Assembly: GCA_035610835.1 (NCBI GenBank)
Contig: CM069452.1
Span: 63,946,368 to 64,010,367 of the forward strand
Length of the DNA: 64,000 nucleotides
Origin: Ophiura sarsii
Lineage: Eukaryota > Echinodermata > Ophiuroidea > Amphilepidida > Ophiuridae
Reading direction: 5' to 3'
In this document: one piece after another, positions 13,601 through 28,600 of the stretch
Layout of the letters: the number at the start of each line of letters is the position of its first letter
Numbering within the stretch: the stretch's first letter is position 1
The notes under the pieces: model-generated
The model's database searches: none
Told to the model about the DNA's origin: nothing
Seen by the model: only the letters and a program-made list of their open reading frames with translations
Program-made: the position numbers and the translations under genes

Positions 13601-16600
13601 CCCACTTGACTGAACAAATTGTCGGAATTCCATAAAATGGGATAATATCAACCAAAATGTAAGATGAAAGTATAGTTTTAACATTGGGATGTATGTATTA
13701 GACCACTGGTAACTCATATCCAGTTATTTGAATTGTAATAACTTTAAATCCAAGATGGCCACCAAAATGGCCGCTGTAACTGTAAAAATAGTCTACATGA
13801 GTGTCTGACATTCCAGAATAGATATTGTAAGAATATTACATCACATACACCACATAGTATGTTCTAAACTGTTAAGCTATTGCTTTTAGATATAAGGCCC
13901 ACCTCTGTGACAATTTTGATTCTGTATCACTTTCCAAAATGGCTGCCATTACTGCCATTAATTCATAAGTGCGTGCTTTTAAGAACGATGCATGCCCTAT
14001 ATATTTATATATATAAGCCTACAAAGCTCAATCAGTGAATATTTCATGTTTACTTTATTCAATACATGCCCTGAACTGACCAAATGGTCGGCGACTGATG
14101 ATTTGAGGCCCTATCCGCCCAATGAAACCATGGTATCGCCTGTTGCTACAAGATTTTATCTGTAAAACTTGTGTAATATTTCATGCTCATTTGAGCATAT
14201 ATTACTCTAGCTTTATTGGCTTAACTATCAAGTTGAAACACCGATTTCTGCCAATTAATTAGAGTTAGGCCTACATGTTTACGAAATAAATCTATCTTAC
14301 TATAGCACTCCCATTTAGCAACTAATAAACCTAAAAGTATCATCACTATACTTTGTACCGTGCCATTTCACTATTTCAACCGGGCTTGGCTTGTGTATCC
14401 CCTAATCATGATTTGCTCAAGGTGTTGCGTCTACGTGTTGCGTTGTCTATGTATTCGATTGACTTCGGTTTTTCTTGTAGCTATATTCCTGCTGAGCAGT
14501 TCCTACTATAATTAAGTTGATGTTAAATGACCTAACAAAATTGTATTGTATTGTAAATGACCATACTATGTAATACCAAAACCCCGAATCCAAGATCCAA
14601 GATGGCGGCAAAAGGGTAAAATAACCGAAAAACAGTATTAGTTTATTGTTAGGGTTACATTAGATATGACCAAGTTATTATATCTACAGCTTTTAATCCA
14701 TCCATGCAGTAAACGTATTTGTATGTGACAAGGTATGATTGAATGGTATAGACTCCATTTTGACAATGTAATGTTATTATGATGGCCATTATAATGACCA
14801 TTTCATTAAAATTACCTCTAAATGGTCAATACAATTACCTCCAAATGGTCAAAACAATTACTACAAGTGGTCACCAATTGATTAAAATATGGACAGAATG
14901 GAAAGAAATGGACTCTATAACATTTTATCATACATTGTCACATACAAATATGTCTACTAGGTGGATTAAAAGCTATACATATAATATAATAATTTGGTCA
15001 TATCTAATGTAACACTAACAATGAACTAATACTGCTTTTCAGTTATTTTAACCTTTTAAAGCCATCTTATATATTTTAAAATACTCAAACTAGATCTAGT
15101 ACAGCCCCTAGGCTTTATCATAGACATATAGTGAATGCTGTCCCATTATATTTGGGGTGTTGGCATTGCATAATATGGTCATTTACAATACAAAACAATT
15201 GTTTTGGGTCATTTAACATCAACTTAACCATTCTGGCAGCCATTTTGGAAAGTTTTACCGAATCAAAACTGTCACAGAGGTGGGCCTTATATCAAAAAGC
15301 AATGCTCAACAGTTTAGAACATACTATTTGCTGCATGTAAATGTACACTCTTACAATATCTATTCTGGATTATCTTACACTTAGACTATTTTTACATTTA
15401 CAGCGGCCATTTTGGTGGCCATCTTGGATTTAAAGTATGCTATTACAATGCAAATATACTGGATATGAGTTACTAGTGGTCTAAATTATACATCTCAATG
15501 ATAAAACTATACTTTCATCATACATTTTGGTTGATATTATCCCATTTTATGGAATTCCGACAATTTGTTCAGTCATTTTGGAACCCATTTTGGGGGCCAT
15601 TTTGTATTTATAAGTATGTTAACAAAGCAAAATACTGGATATGAATTACTAGGGGTCTAATACATACATCCCATTATTAAAACTATATTTTCATTATACA
15701 TTTTGGTTGATATTATCACATTTAATAGAATTTGACCATTTTTGCAGCCATTTGGGACCCATTTTGGGTCTATTTTGGCAGCCATTTTGAACTTTTAACT
15801 ATGTTAACAAAGCAAAAACATTGGATATGAGTTACTAGTGGTCTAACACATACATCCCATCGTTAAAATCATATTTTCATCATACATATCGGTTGATATT
15901 ATGCTATTTTATTAAATTTTGACCATATTTGACCATTTTTGGCCATTAATTTGGCGGCCATTTTGGTTTTAAAGTATGTTTACAAATCAAGAATACTAGA
16001 TATGACGTTCTAGTGATCTAATACATACATCCCATTGTTAAAGCTATACTCTGATCATACAGGTTGGTTCATTTATGCCAATTTATGGAATTTTACAATT
16101 TTTGGCGGCCATTTTGGTGGCCATCTTGGTTTATGGTGTGTTAACAAAGCAACAATTCTGGATATGAGTGTCTAGTGATGTAATACATACATCCCACTAT
16201 TAAAGCTATACTTAAACCATACATTTTGATTGCTATGTCATATTATGAGATTTGACCAGTTTGGGCGGCCATTTTGGACGCCATCTTGAATAACCCCTTA
16301 GTCATGGCCGCCATTTTGAAATTAAGATCAGGGCTAGTTAGTTCTGCTTTAGGGGCAACAGACATGACAGTTATACCCAAAAATAAGCTTTAAAAAGTGA
16401 CCACATGTCATGTTTTGTTTAAAAATAGTGTAAATATGTCAACATTTGGCCGCCATTTTAAAAATCCAATATGGCCGCCATTGGAAATTTTAAAAATGTG
16501 TAAACATTGTTTTCTGGTATCAGTGGTCTATAAACATTAATTAGATGCAAAAATTAGCAACTCCCCACAAAAATCCAACGAAATTACATAGTGGCCCTGA

Positions 16601-19600
16601 CTATATGGTTTTAATCATATTTCGGAAAGTCCCTGAGTACACTACAATATAGGAACGATCAAATGCAAAATGCACTTAGCATCTTAATTAAAATCACTGT
16701 ACTGCATATATAAGTTACTGTTGCATATCTATCAATCATATAAATTACATTAAACATGATCATAATTCATATTCATACATCGCCCATACTATCTGTGAAT
16801 TTTCAATCAGTCACTCAAAGCGGTGGCTTCAAAGATCTGGAGAATATCACATGTGAAAATACCCTAAATTTGATTATTTATTTTTTTGGCATGTACAATG
16901 TAAAATACGTCAAGTTTTAAAATAAGTCGTACTGTTCAAAAGAAAGCAGTATGCCCATACCATTACAAAGACCTTCATTTTGGATCAGTTGCCCCATGGA
17001 CCAGTTGACCCATATTCCCCTACTAAGTATTATTTGTTTCAAAATCGGTGTATAAAGAGCAAACATGATATTGAAAGATTAAAAAGTATTATTGACTGAA
17101 AGATTAAAGATGACAACAACTATTTCTATAACATAAAACAAGTAAGCAATTTTAAAAACAAATGGAAAGGATTTATTTAATGAGCCCTACTTCCTCCTAA
17201 AGGATTGAATATTTTCAAGTTGATTACATAAGGTTGTAAATATCTCTCTCACATGTCTGTATTGTCTTGTCTTGTATTATCTTGTCACGTCACATGCATT
17301 TGTTGTATTGTCTCTTGTCAATACGTCACATTGATTTGTTTTATCGTCTTTATATAATGTTGTGTTAACAATAAGCTTTAAAGTGTATTTTGGTATGAAA
17401 TGATTTGTATGTTGCACACAAGAAAATAATGAAAAAATAAATAAAAAAGTCACTGAACGTAGAAATGTTTAACTTACCCTGACCGAGTAGGTATCGTTCC
17501 GCGGTAGGTCAGTCTCGGATGGAATATCTAGAAATTGCCAGAACCCAACCAAATCTGCTGTTTCGAAGGTTGACCGACTTAGATGAATCATGGCATACTA
17601 ATAGAAACAACATTATAAGTGATCATTCAAAATTAAAAACCGACCAAATGCAATAATCATGATAATGACTTATTGTATTGCACCAATACTGAACCCTTAA
17701 ATATAGCCCGAAGGACCCCACATCGCCTAACTCCAATAAAATCTCTCAATATTTCTGAAATAATTACGGCACCTTTTTACATTATAATATACTTTCCGTA
17801 CAAAGGAAAGGGTATTACATAATAATTTACCAAAATATTCACCCGGCCCATATTAATATTACTATGCGCTCGCAAAACTTGACCACCCCCCCCCCCCCCT
17901 GAAAAATATATGTTAAGACTTCAAATTCGGAAATCAGTAATTTTTCCCGCATATTTCTCACCACTATAGCTACCCAAAATCAAGCTTAACTCAATTTGGC
18001 CAAAAATGGACTTGGGTCTTTCTTGCCCTCAGGTCTTCAATTGGATAAAGGGGCATTCGTTACTTGCGTATTGCCTGAATGAAGGTACAAGTATTCGCAA
18101 AGTCTAGTGAACGTTAGAATATAACCGTTGCCCAGGCAACCGGCTCACGCTACCTTCGTTAACTTTGTTGATCCACTGATCACATTGACCGTAACGCAAA
18201 AGCCTATGGCATATCATGATTTGGAGTAGATATATGATCCTATAGGCTTGAACTTAAGTGCTCAACAAAAGAAAGTCATACACTTTGTTTAGGTCCTTTA
18301 GAGTAACTTTCGATTATGTTTTGACTAAACAGGCTAGATAGACATTTGCATGAATCTCTTTGGCACAATTTGATACCAAATATGTCATCTAACAACAAAG
18401 ATAAACCATGATTAGCACCATTTACAGAAAATGTGTCACTCTTCAAAATTCACATTTTTCTATACACTACGCGGGAATAAAAGACCAATTGTTATCAAGC
18501 ACATTATTATGCCGTGTTTGTCCCGTGTTGATCGCTGCGCATTTCCCCTAATTCAAATTAAAACTCTCATGCACGGGTGAAGGATATTAATGTAAAGGAA
18601 TGTTTTAATGGAAAGGGGTTATTGACAAGAATGGTGGACATACAAGATATTGAATTTTTAAGAGTTTGGACACTTATTTCGAAACAGCCATGTGTACAAG
18701 ATCTTCATTTGTAACATATCGGTGCAATTACTTAGAACAATTTGAGTCAACAGCATTTTATGTTATGTAGCTGTCACACAGAGCCGTGTGGGCTCACCGT
18801 TCGCCACCGTGTGAAAAAAATGGTGCGGACGGCGGCACACGGTGGGCCGTTTCCCGTTCGTTGAACACTATCAGGGGACTTTGCCGGCCATCCTACCGGG
18901 TGAGTAAAAGCGGCGGCGAACGGTGAGAGCCCGGTATGAGGACGGTATAAGGACGGCGCACCCGTTTCGCGCCCGTTCGAAGGGCGGTGGTGGACGTCGA
19001 CCATCTCAGCAATGGGTTGCGAACGGGCGCAAGCCGCCTGACTTATAAATAAATACAGAGACGTAGATGTTTCACACGGTGGCGAACGGTGAGATGACGT
19101 CATCGAGGCGGTTCGGTCGGTACCCAGGGGTTCCGGCCGGTAAGAACCCAGTGAGGAGGTGATATGCACCCTGTGAGGACACGGTGAGAACGGTAAGCTA
19201 GAACTGTATGAGGACACCGAGCCCGGTACCCGGGCCGCCGGTATAGAATAGTATGGGACCGGTGACCAAAAAAAATCAACATGGCCGTTTTATATTTTTT
19301 TGCTGATTGTTCACCGTGTTGAACTCTTTTGTTTTTCTAAGTCCAAAAATATTGATAATCAATTTTCACAACTTTCCTAAAACTCAATATACAAGTATTA
19401 TATATCATATGATGATGAATAATTATGCGCAATGAATTAATTTAATATTATTACACAAAAAACTATAAAAAGTTACAATGGTTTATTTAAATGTAATTTA
19501 AAGTGAATTTGCTAAAAAAACCACAGGGTGAGCGTTTTCTACACACAAACGAATTCAAATCGTCTCCGATTTTCGAAACTCCGTAAACAAAATTGACCAT

Positions 19601-21687
19601 AACATATGAACCGAATGTCCGATTTGGCTCAAATAAAAAGCATGTTAAAGCTTAGACATTGCAGTTTTTCATGGTGCTTTTATCTTATTTTTTGCAAAGT
19701 AACTAAATTTTGAAATCCGACCACCCCATATCCCCTCCCCCTCTATAAGACGGTAAGGGGCCGCCCAGCTCACCGGCACTATGTGACAGCAACGTAAGGC
19801 TTGGTAAAATTCCAGCAGTGTAATGCAATGCACTTTATATTCGGAATCAAACATTCCGCTCACTGGTGTACGACCCAACACAGCGTAGTGTGATTGCATA
19901 AGGTGGCATATTTGGTATCAAATTGAGCAAAAAAGATTCATCCAAATGACTATTTAGCTTGTTTGGTCAAATAATCACTCTTACTCACTCTAAAGGACCT
20001 AAACATAGTGTATATCTTTCTTTTGTTAGGCACTTTATATAGTAACCATGGTAACCATGAGTTTCTAATACCATGCACTGCGTCAACGAATTACGACAGC
20101 ATGTTAAGAGACCTTGAGTGTAAAAATCAAAGAAGTGATGGCAGACTTTAAAATATCAATTTCCTTTATACTTTGCACATGTTTAGACCTTTGGTCAACA
20201 TGTATATATTTGGTGAAACAATTACCAATATACCTTTGGTTGCCATGGCAACGGCCAATATATGAAATTACCCCATTTTCACTATTTTTACCCATTTCAC
20301 AACTGTAAAAATGTTAGGTCATATTTCCCCTTCTTTTATACAGTGAAGTAGCTATTCTTGTCCATTCCAAAAATAATGTCAACATAAACTTTCATTTTTT
20401 CAATGTGGGTTAAGCCATTTTGTAGAATAGGGGTGTTTTGATTAATTTTAATTATGCAAAAAGTGATGGGCCGTATCATTGTAGAATAGGGGTGTTTTGA
20501 TTAATTTTAATTATGCAAAAAGTGATGGGCCGTAAAAAATGACATAACCCCTAAAGTGGTGTTTTTTATTTAGCCTATTCAGGATTAATAGACAGGATGT
20601 TGGTCTACATGTTCCAAGAAAAAAAGTTTCGGTAATTGTTGTACCGGAGAGCAGTGTTGCCAGGAACTTTGCACTTTTTCGGTTTATTGACATTTAATTC
20701 ATTGTGAAAAATATGGATTTTGAGGATTTACTTTCATAGAAAATTCTGATAAGAATTGATATGCATTCGAATGATATTTGTATCAATTCAGCATTAAGTT
20801 GGACATGATTTGATATTTTTTAAACAACAGCGTTGCCAGATTAAACGCCCTCAATGAAGCTGTTGTTCATAACCATAGTAGGGTCATATTCAGTGATCCA
20901 GGGAACACAAGAGCAAATGAAGGTTAAAGGTGGGTTTTGATACTATAGGGTATTTAGAAACAAAATTAGCTCCTATACCCCTCGCAAAAGTTTGGGCAAC
21001 TGCAGCCAGCTTGGATACAGCAATATCCAAAATGGCCGCCAGAGGCCATTTGAAATTTGGAAAATCGTATGTCTTCTAGACATAAACCTGGAGACATGAT
21101 ATAATGATATGTGTATGTTAATTAACTTTATGCCTATGAATCTAATACGGTGGATAGTTTATAATTTCGAAACTCTTTTCAGCATGAAATCCAAGATGGC
21201 TGCTGGTAGCCATCTTGGAAATGATGAAATCCTATAATTTCTGTGTCTTGTTTGACTAACTTTATGCCCTGGAATCCAACACAGTGATTATTGTATTATT
21301 ATGATACGCCTTCAACATTAATTCCAAGAAGACTGACACTTGTATATTCAAAATATTCATATGAGTGCACACCACCAAATAATATTTTGCGTTCTGGCAA
21401 TACCCAGCAGTGTTTGAAATCAAGAAAGACCCCACCATAAGTCTAAATGTAACATCCTAGAAAAGGTAAAAATTGCTGTAAATTTACCTTAATGTTTCAT
21501 AATTTGGCATTTGTAGGTTATTTCTTCCATATAAGGCCTAAAATCTCTAGCTTTTTCATGAATGCTATTATTTTACACGATTTCACTGTTTCCACCAATT
21601 TAGAGCAAAAATCCAGGATTATAGAATATAGGCAGCCTGTCGTACCTAAAATAGATATCATTGGCCCGTAGCCGGGGAAAATGCTGG

Positions 21688-21719
<32 letters not shown>

Positions 21720-22577
21720 ACACACACAAAAGGATTTAAGCAGAAGACATCTTGATCTTCAATAAAAACAATGATTTGAATGAACCAGCTTGCTCTAAAG
21801 GTGAGACAAATTAACACGAACTTGACCTCTTAACCACACGAAGCAATAGGGTACTTATTTGGTGGTGTGGGACCATATCGGCTGAACCATTCAACCTAGA
21901 AACACAATTGATGTTGCTCTTGAATAATTTAATGTTCATGAAATCTTTCTAGGATTCCCTGTAAGAGTTAATTATTCTCACCATGGATATCAAAGATACC
22001 CACCAACAACCATTTTAGAGCATTTACGGTGCATGTATTTTGAACGACCTTAGTTATGATAAGGGTATTATAATGGACTCTGAGAAATCCATTACAGAGG
22101 CAAGCTGGTGTCAATCAATTTGAGATCATGTTAAGTATAAAAGCATCCATGGGTGGATTCAAGTTACAGAAGTCAGCTGTGGCTAGCAAACTTGAATTGT
22201 CTTGGCAAGTTTGAAATGTAGCAAGGCAAAACAGAAAGAAACATTATGTGTTAAATGAAGATAGTAGACCCCGCCCGACTTCGCTCCTCTTCTGATGCTA
22301 CCAGGTTTTTGGGGGGCGAAGCCACCCTTATAGCATAAGATTGCAAAATATTACACATTTAGGTCTTTCTAGACATAAGTGGGGGCAGCCATGTTTGTAG
22401 TCTTTGTAAATTACATGTACCTGCAGTTTATTTCAACAGTACCCGCAGTCTGTTATATTTGTTTAGTTGATGAGAGATGTTACTACTCCCAACAGAGAGA
22501 CATAATAGCTTATCTTGTTTGATTAGCTTATCTTGTTTGACTAAGGTCATATATACTAGATTGTTCTTCAGACGGTA

Positions 22578-22618
<41 letters not shown>

Positions 22619-25600
22619 CTCCATGCACACAAATCAACTTTATTGGTTTCCTGTACTTTTAGACTGCAGTGTTTTGATTTGTTTTTTGGTTTGAATTATG
22701 AAAAATACATACACCATTTCCCTGGTATTTTGGTATGAAACAGATGCTTGGATACAAACACGCTTCTTTCTCTTGGATCGCCCCTATTCCATTTCAATGG
22801 AATTTTTTTTGTGCCTCTATCTAAACATCAAGCTGGTGATAATTCCTTTCGTGTATGTGGCCCCGATAAAATTTGTAAAGTAAACTGTATGAATTAAAGC
22901 AGCTACCGTGTTTTATCATACTTTTTTATTTGTCCTTATAACATTTGCCACAATTATTCATGATGGTCAGCAACAGTAAAGGAATTTGTAACTGAAATCC
23001 ACCCATGCTTTTTTTATACTAAAAATGATTGACAAACTTGCCTCTGGAATGGATTCAGCATTGTGGAATTATTGAAGAAATTCCCCTTTATCATATTTAA
23101 GAACATCATAACTTTTCTAAAATAGTCGTTAAGTAGCCATCTTGAATTTTTCATAATGAGTACAATTAACCCATACATGTCATTAAATACTAGTAGGTCT
23201 TAGAATGATTTCATATAAATAAGATGAGAGCAACATCTACATTATGTTTCTAGGTTATACCGTATGTCATGCTGGAAACAACTTCAGAATAACAAAATAA
23301 CTACTGTATATAGGATTCCAAGGCATAACGTTAGTCAAAACAGACACCTAAATAACGTGTCCTGATGGTTAAGGTGTTCAAAGGTTATGTGATTTTATGA
23401 CAGCCATCTTGCATTTCATGCTGAATACAGCCTCCAAATCATAAAATAACCACCGTATTAGATTCCTAGTCATACATTTAGTCAAAAAGGATACCTCAAT
23501 CATGTCTCCGGGTTAATATGTCCAGAAGTTATGTGATTTTCTAAATTCCAAGATGGCTTCTGGTAGCCATTTTGGATATTACTACAAAATATAGGCTGCA
23601 GAACAGTCTTAAGAATGGGTCATTGCTTGAGAATAAGTGTTTAAAGGTACTTTGTGATGCTTGGTTTTCTGTTAAAACATTCGTAGGTGCTCATTTCCCA
23701 CCAATATAACACTGTTATTTTATGGGAAAATGGGAAACATTCTGGCAACACTGTTTGCCTGTCAAAATTTCCAAAACTAGTTTTCGTTTATTTAAGTAAA
23801 GTACTACCTAGTCTAGCCTCATTGATAATAGAAATTTTTAAAAAGCTCCACTTTGAGGTTTACAGCTCATTAACATATCTATATTTCAGGAAATAAATAT
23901 TTACAAAAAACACCCCTATTTCAAACAATGGTATAACCCAAGTAGGCCATGATGGTAGTTTGAGAACTGCATTTCTATAAAGCTTATGTATGGTAAATCA
24001 TGTGGTGTAATTGACAAATTATACCTCTACTTTCCCTACATATGGTGAATCTTAAAAGTTTGAAATATTTTAGCCATATAAAGTGCTGAAATAGGCCAAA
24101 ACGTGTCCTTTTGATATTTTGGCCGTTGCTATGGTGACCTTATATGGATTTGTATAGACTTTGACCAATGCTGCACCCTGACATTAAGAAAAAGATTTTT
24201 TTTGTTTGAAGTCTGCCAAAATTGCTCTTAACGCCTTAGGCCGTACCAGTACATAAACGTGTGGCTCATAAATTATACTAGTGACTTGTACGTAAGACTT
24301 ATTCAATAGTCATAATCACAATACGTACATGCACCAATGAAAATAACTAGAAAAATCCATATTTTTATTCCAAAATAATATAGAAATATTTTCCTCTCAG
24401 ATAAATTTGAATAGGTTCTTGTTATAAAATATCACTTTGGTGGCTATATCGCATTTCTTACGAAACAATACTTTCATACGTACTTATTTTTATAGGTTCT
24501 TGTTATGCATTGTGAAGCAAAATATTACTTAAGTACAAGCTATTTATACGTAATGAGCAATACGTACGATTTTTGCAGTGCGTCCTAAAATGATATACCA
24601 CTGATAAAAAATAGTTGTATTGAACAAATCCATAACGAGGTAAACTTACCTCATTCAATTCACGTGTTGTAGCTGAAATCTGATCACCAGTCGAACTATT
24701 TATTAAATTAATATAAAACTCGGATACATTCCTATCGGAATTGATCTGCACTGGCGCGTCCCACGTGAAGAATATAGCTTGGATGGTGTCATTGCCATCT
24801 GGTTTTAACTCGAGGCATGATGCTGCTGCATTTGCCGGTGCACTTGCAGTTTCAATTGCTGTTTTATAAAACATCCATATTGAAATTGTATATAGGTAAT
24901 TTCAAACATTATGCACCGGTTCATTAACGTTATGGCAACTGTCTAAAGTTAATCTAAGAGTAAATGTTGTTTCATCGGGCAGGAGGTCCAATTGTATATG
25001 AAGGGAACGGAAAATAAAGGTCCGCGTATAAATACAAAAGTGCATGGATAAAGCAGGCGCCGAAATCAACCTGCAGGTACAGGTACGTATCACAATCTTT
25101 TACGACACATTGGGTCCTGATGTTGTTACTTAATGTCACTTATATAATTATATTATGCATTACTCCAAGAAAATCCATACTTCTCGATTTGTATATTATG
25201 TGTATTTGCAGTAAATATTACGTTTGGTAACTTACGGAGACTGCGACAGAATTCAACATCATTTGTTTGTTCGTAACAATCTAGAAAAAATAAGAGTCAA
25301 CAAGTATCTTCTTACTCTAAAATAATCCACAAGGCGTATTATATATGCTATTGTTTCTTGAAGTAAAATGGACTACTATAGTCCATTTTACTTCCCCGAG
25401 CCAGTGACTTCACTGCATCATTAACTGATTGCCGAGTAGGGCGTGCGCCGCCACTATATTCGATACGTTGCGTTGCTATTAAGTCACTGTCCTGAGAATC
25501 ACACTTAACCCCCCAGATATCCGCGTAATCTGCGTAAGATTGTCTTTTATCAGGAGGAGGAGGAGGAGGAGGAGGAGGAGGAGGAGGAGGAGGAGGAGGA

Positions 25601-28600
25601 GGAGGAGGAGGAGGAGGAGGAGGAGGAGGAGGAGGAGAGGCGGAGGAGGAGGGAGGAGGAGGAGGAGGAGGAGGAGGAGGAGGAGGAGGAGGAGGAGGAG
25701 GAGGAGGAGGAGAGGAGGAGGAGGAGGAGGAGGAGGAGGAGGAGGAGGAGGAGGAGGAGGAGGAGGAGGAGGAGGAGGAGGAGGAGGAGGAGGAGGAGGA
25801 GGAGGAGGAGGAGGAGGAGGAGGAGGAGGAGGAGGAGGAGGAGGAGGAGGAGGAGGAGGAGGAGGAGGGAGGAGGAGGAGGAGGAGGAGGAGGAGGAGGA
25901 GGAGGAGATCCTCTAAAGCACATGTTGCATAACTGACTACCGCAGCATTTAAAGGCAACAAATGAGCACACACGAAGCATTTAAACATATCGATATTATA
26001 ATAAATACAAACTGGGAACATTAATATAAACTCCACTTGCATAGATTTATTCAGTCAGCATTATCTATGATGGTGTGCGTGTTTAGCTGCAGTGGGATAA
26101 AGTGTGCTTGTATAAGTGACCTCTGATAATAGGGTTGGGCGATATCATGTTATGATATGGAGATATATAGGGCTGGGAGGTATGAATACTACAGATATAC
26201 TTCAGTTGCACAATAGTAGTCCGTCGAGTAATCCCACTCGCCCAGACAGGTATAGAGCGCCACCAGCGAGAACCGACACGCCCGAGCAGAAGACGAACTA
26301 TAAAATAGCTAGTAGGGCCTAATGGATATTTTACAAACCTGGGCTTGTTGATGTAAATAATGTCGTATCTACTTTCTGTGTAGCAATATCTACAAGGAAT
26401 ACCTGTAATTTAAAATATATAAATTATAGCTAAGAGTTTACTGTGGTCATAGACAATGATGATCTTATAGTGTGTGCCCTGATAACTCTGGATGACCTCA
26501 ACAATCAAAATTACCTTTGAAAGAATGCCCTAAGAAATAAAACCTAGCTATGTATTCATTTATTCATAAATCCCCCTTTAAACGGTAAAGTGGTCACGTT
26601 TTCAATCACTTAAGGAATCAGGGTTGCGGCACTCGGCATACACTTACGTTTAAAATGTGCTCATATCCATATTGGAGGTTTTCAAATGTATGGTTTGTAA
26701 ACTCCTGAAAAATGAAAATAAAATAAAAATAAAAGCAAAATAATAATACATTTTAGTCATCACGATCTATCACAATAATCGTAAACACATTATAATTACT
26801 TACGATTATATATCTTAAACAAAATACAGTAATTTTGCCTTCTTTCCAAACAGAATGGAGGAACAGAATTATGCATAACGGTAGCAAAATATGGTTCCAA
26901 CTCGTGTGAATCGCATTAAACTACTAAGATAAAATCAACATTGTGCCCCACCCCTGAAAGTATCTGTGGTATATAATTACTGGGCCCCAGTATTGAATTC
27001 GATGATCAGCTCAATCATGCCGGAAGAAATGTCCCAACATACTCGTTCATTTGACTAAGGTCACTATCACTGCACTGTCAAGTGTGCTATGGTTGATCGA
27101 TAGAGAACTTTATTAGACAGACGCGATTATGACAAAGCTGTAATCCGTATATAAGTTCGTATCGTTGGGACTTTAATCAAGAAATGCCGGGAAAATATTG
27201 TCATCTCCTCTATCACACGTCGCTGTGCGTGCGTTAAGGTATGCCGAAGGTGAACTTTGGCTGTTAGTTTCGAGGTCATCATAAAACAGGCATCGACCTT
27301 GAAGCTGAGAATTTGCGCAGTCCAATAATATTGTAATCTCCTCTATTACACGTCGCTGTGCATGCGTTAAGGTATGCCGAAGATGAACTTTGGCTGTTAG
27401 TTTCGAGGTCATCATAAAACAGGCATCGACCTTGAAGCTGAGAATTTGCGTAGTCCAATAACTCTAAACACAAGGGGTGTGACCGTGACCTATATTAACC
27501 TCGGTACCAGACCCCGGTATACACTATATCAGGGATTTACCATTATTCTTTAAGTGGGACTGTAGGATGTTGGCTTCAGGTAGAATATTTATTAGCCTCA
27601 AGGCGAGTCCATGGCAGGTAGTACATGTAGTAAGAGCTTACTACCTGCCATGGTATTTCTTTTGGGTTGGGTGGGCATAGTTTGGTTTTTTATTTATCAG
27701 TATTATAGGCGAAGCTTTTTGTGCTGGTATTTTATAACAAACTTCCTACAACCCTCACCCCCTTGAAGTCTAATGGAATATTCAGCTTTACAAATAAATT
27801 ACACGCGTACAAGAAATCAGGATATGTGGCAACAGTGTTGATGGAATGTTTAGAAGCCATAAAGCAAATAAACACTTGAAGTTGAAGACAATAGCCAGAC
27901 AATCGGTATGGCTTACCGAATTGACTACATATCACAAAATGCGCCCAACACCGCAGAAAAAAGCGATGGTGGTCTACATGCGTTCTTGAAACATTCATAG
28001 GCAGATGGGCTGCACGTACAGCTATCATATTTGATTTAGATCAGTATGATTCTTTACTATTGCCATTTATACTTCTGTATATTGATTGCATATTTTATCA
28101 TTTTATTTTATTTTTCATAATTGTATTTCATAGCCGAATTCGCCAAGTTAGTACGCTAGTACAGTTGGGCGCATGGGTATAGCAACACTGATTGTATCGA
28201 TTGTAGTCAATTAATAGTCCTGATTCACGAGCCGACGAAATTGACTCATACACAAAACGCGCCCACATTAATTTCGATCTTTATGATTGTTATTAATGTT
28301 TATATTTCTGTATACTTCTGTATATTGTTTCCATATTTTATGATTTTATATTATTTTACTTTTATTTTTCATAATTGTAAATATTTTATCGGCTGAAATC
28401 GCCAAGTTGGCGTACAGTTGGGCGCATGGATATAGCAACACTGAATGTATCTATTTGTAAAGTATGATGAAAACAAGCAGTAAATTAAGAATTATTTATA
28501 CATAGTAACTGGCAGTTTCATGCACACCAACCACACACAGCATTACTCCCACACAGGATGGTGGCAATCTTTACTGCTTGTTTTCATCATATTACGTTCT

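Larger units (their letters stand above)
20100..24235. repeat. Fold-back element, about 4.1 kb
   Basis: Inverted matches between halves: GATGGCAGACTTTAAAAT (20138) and the inverse of TTTGAAGTCTGCCAAAAT (24207); CCATGGCAACGGCCAATATA (20243) and the inverse of ATTTTGGCCGTTGCTATGG (24116); AATCCAAGATGGCTGCTGGT (21189) and the inverse of CTTCTGGTAGCCATTTTGGA (23555). The centre (21480-22640) contains other dispersed repeats and two long poly-C tracts. No coding capacity is recognised. Confidence 0.75.

Noticed and set aside
12998..13717. Several 78-93 codon ORFs on both strands
   Set aside because: Read through tandem units of the giant fold-back element.
18774..19217. 147-codon minus-strand ORF rich in Ser, Pro, Arg
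   Set aside because: Lies inside a GC-rich repeat element with few stop codons by composition; no domain pattern or splice support.
25348..26042. Long Pro/Ser, Leu/Pro, Arg and Gly open frames
   Set aside because: They are translations of the (GGA)n microsatellite in all frames, with no other coding sign.
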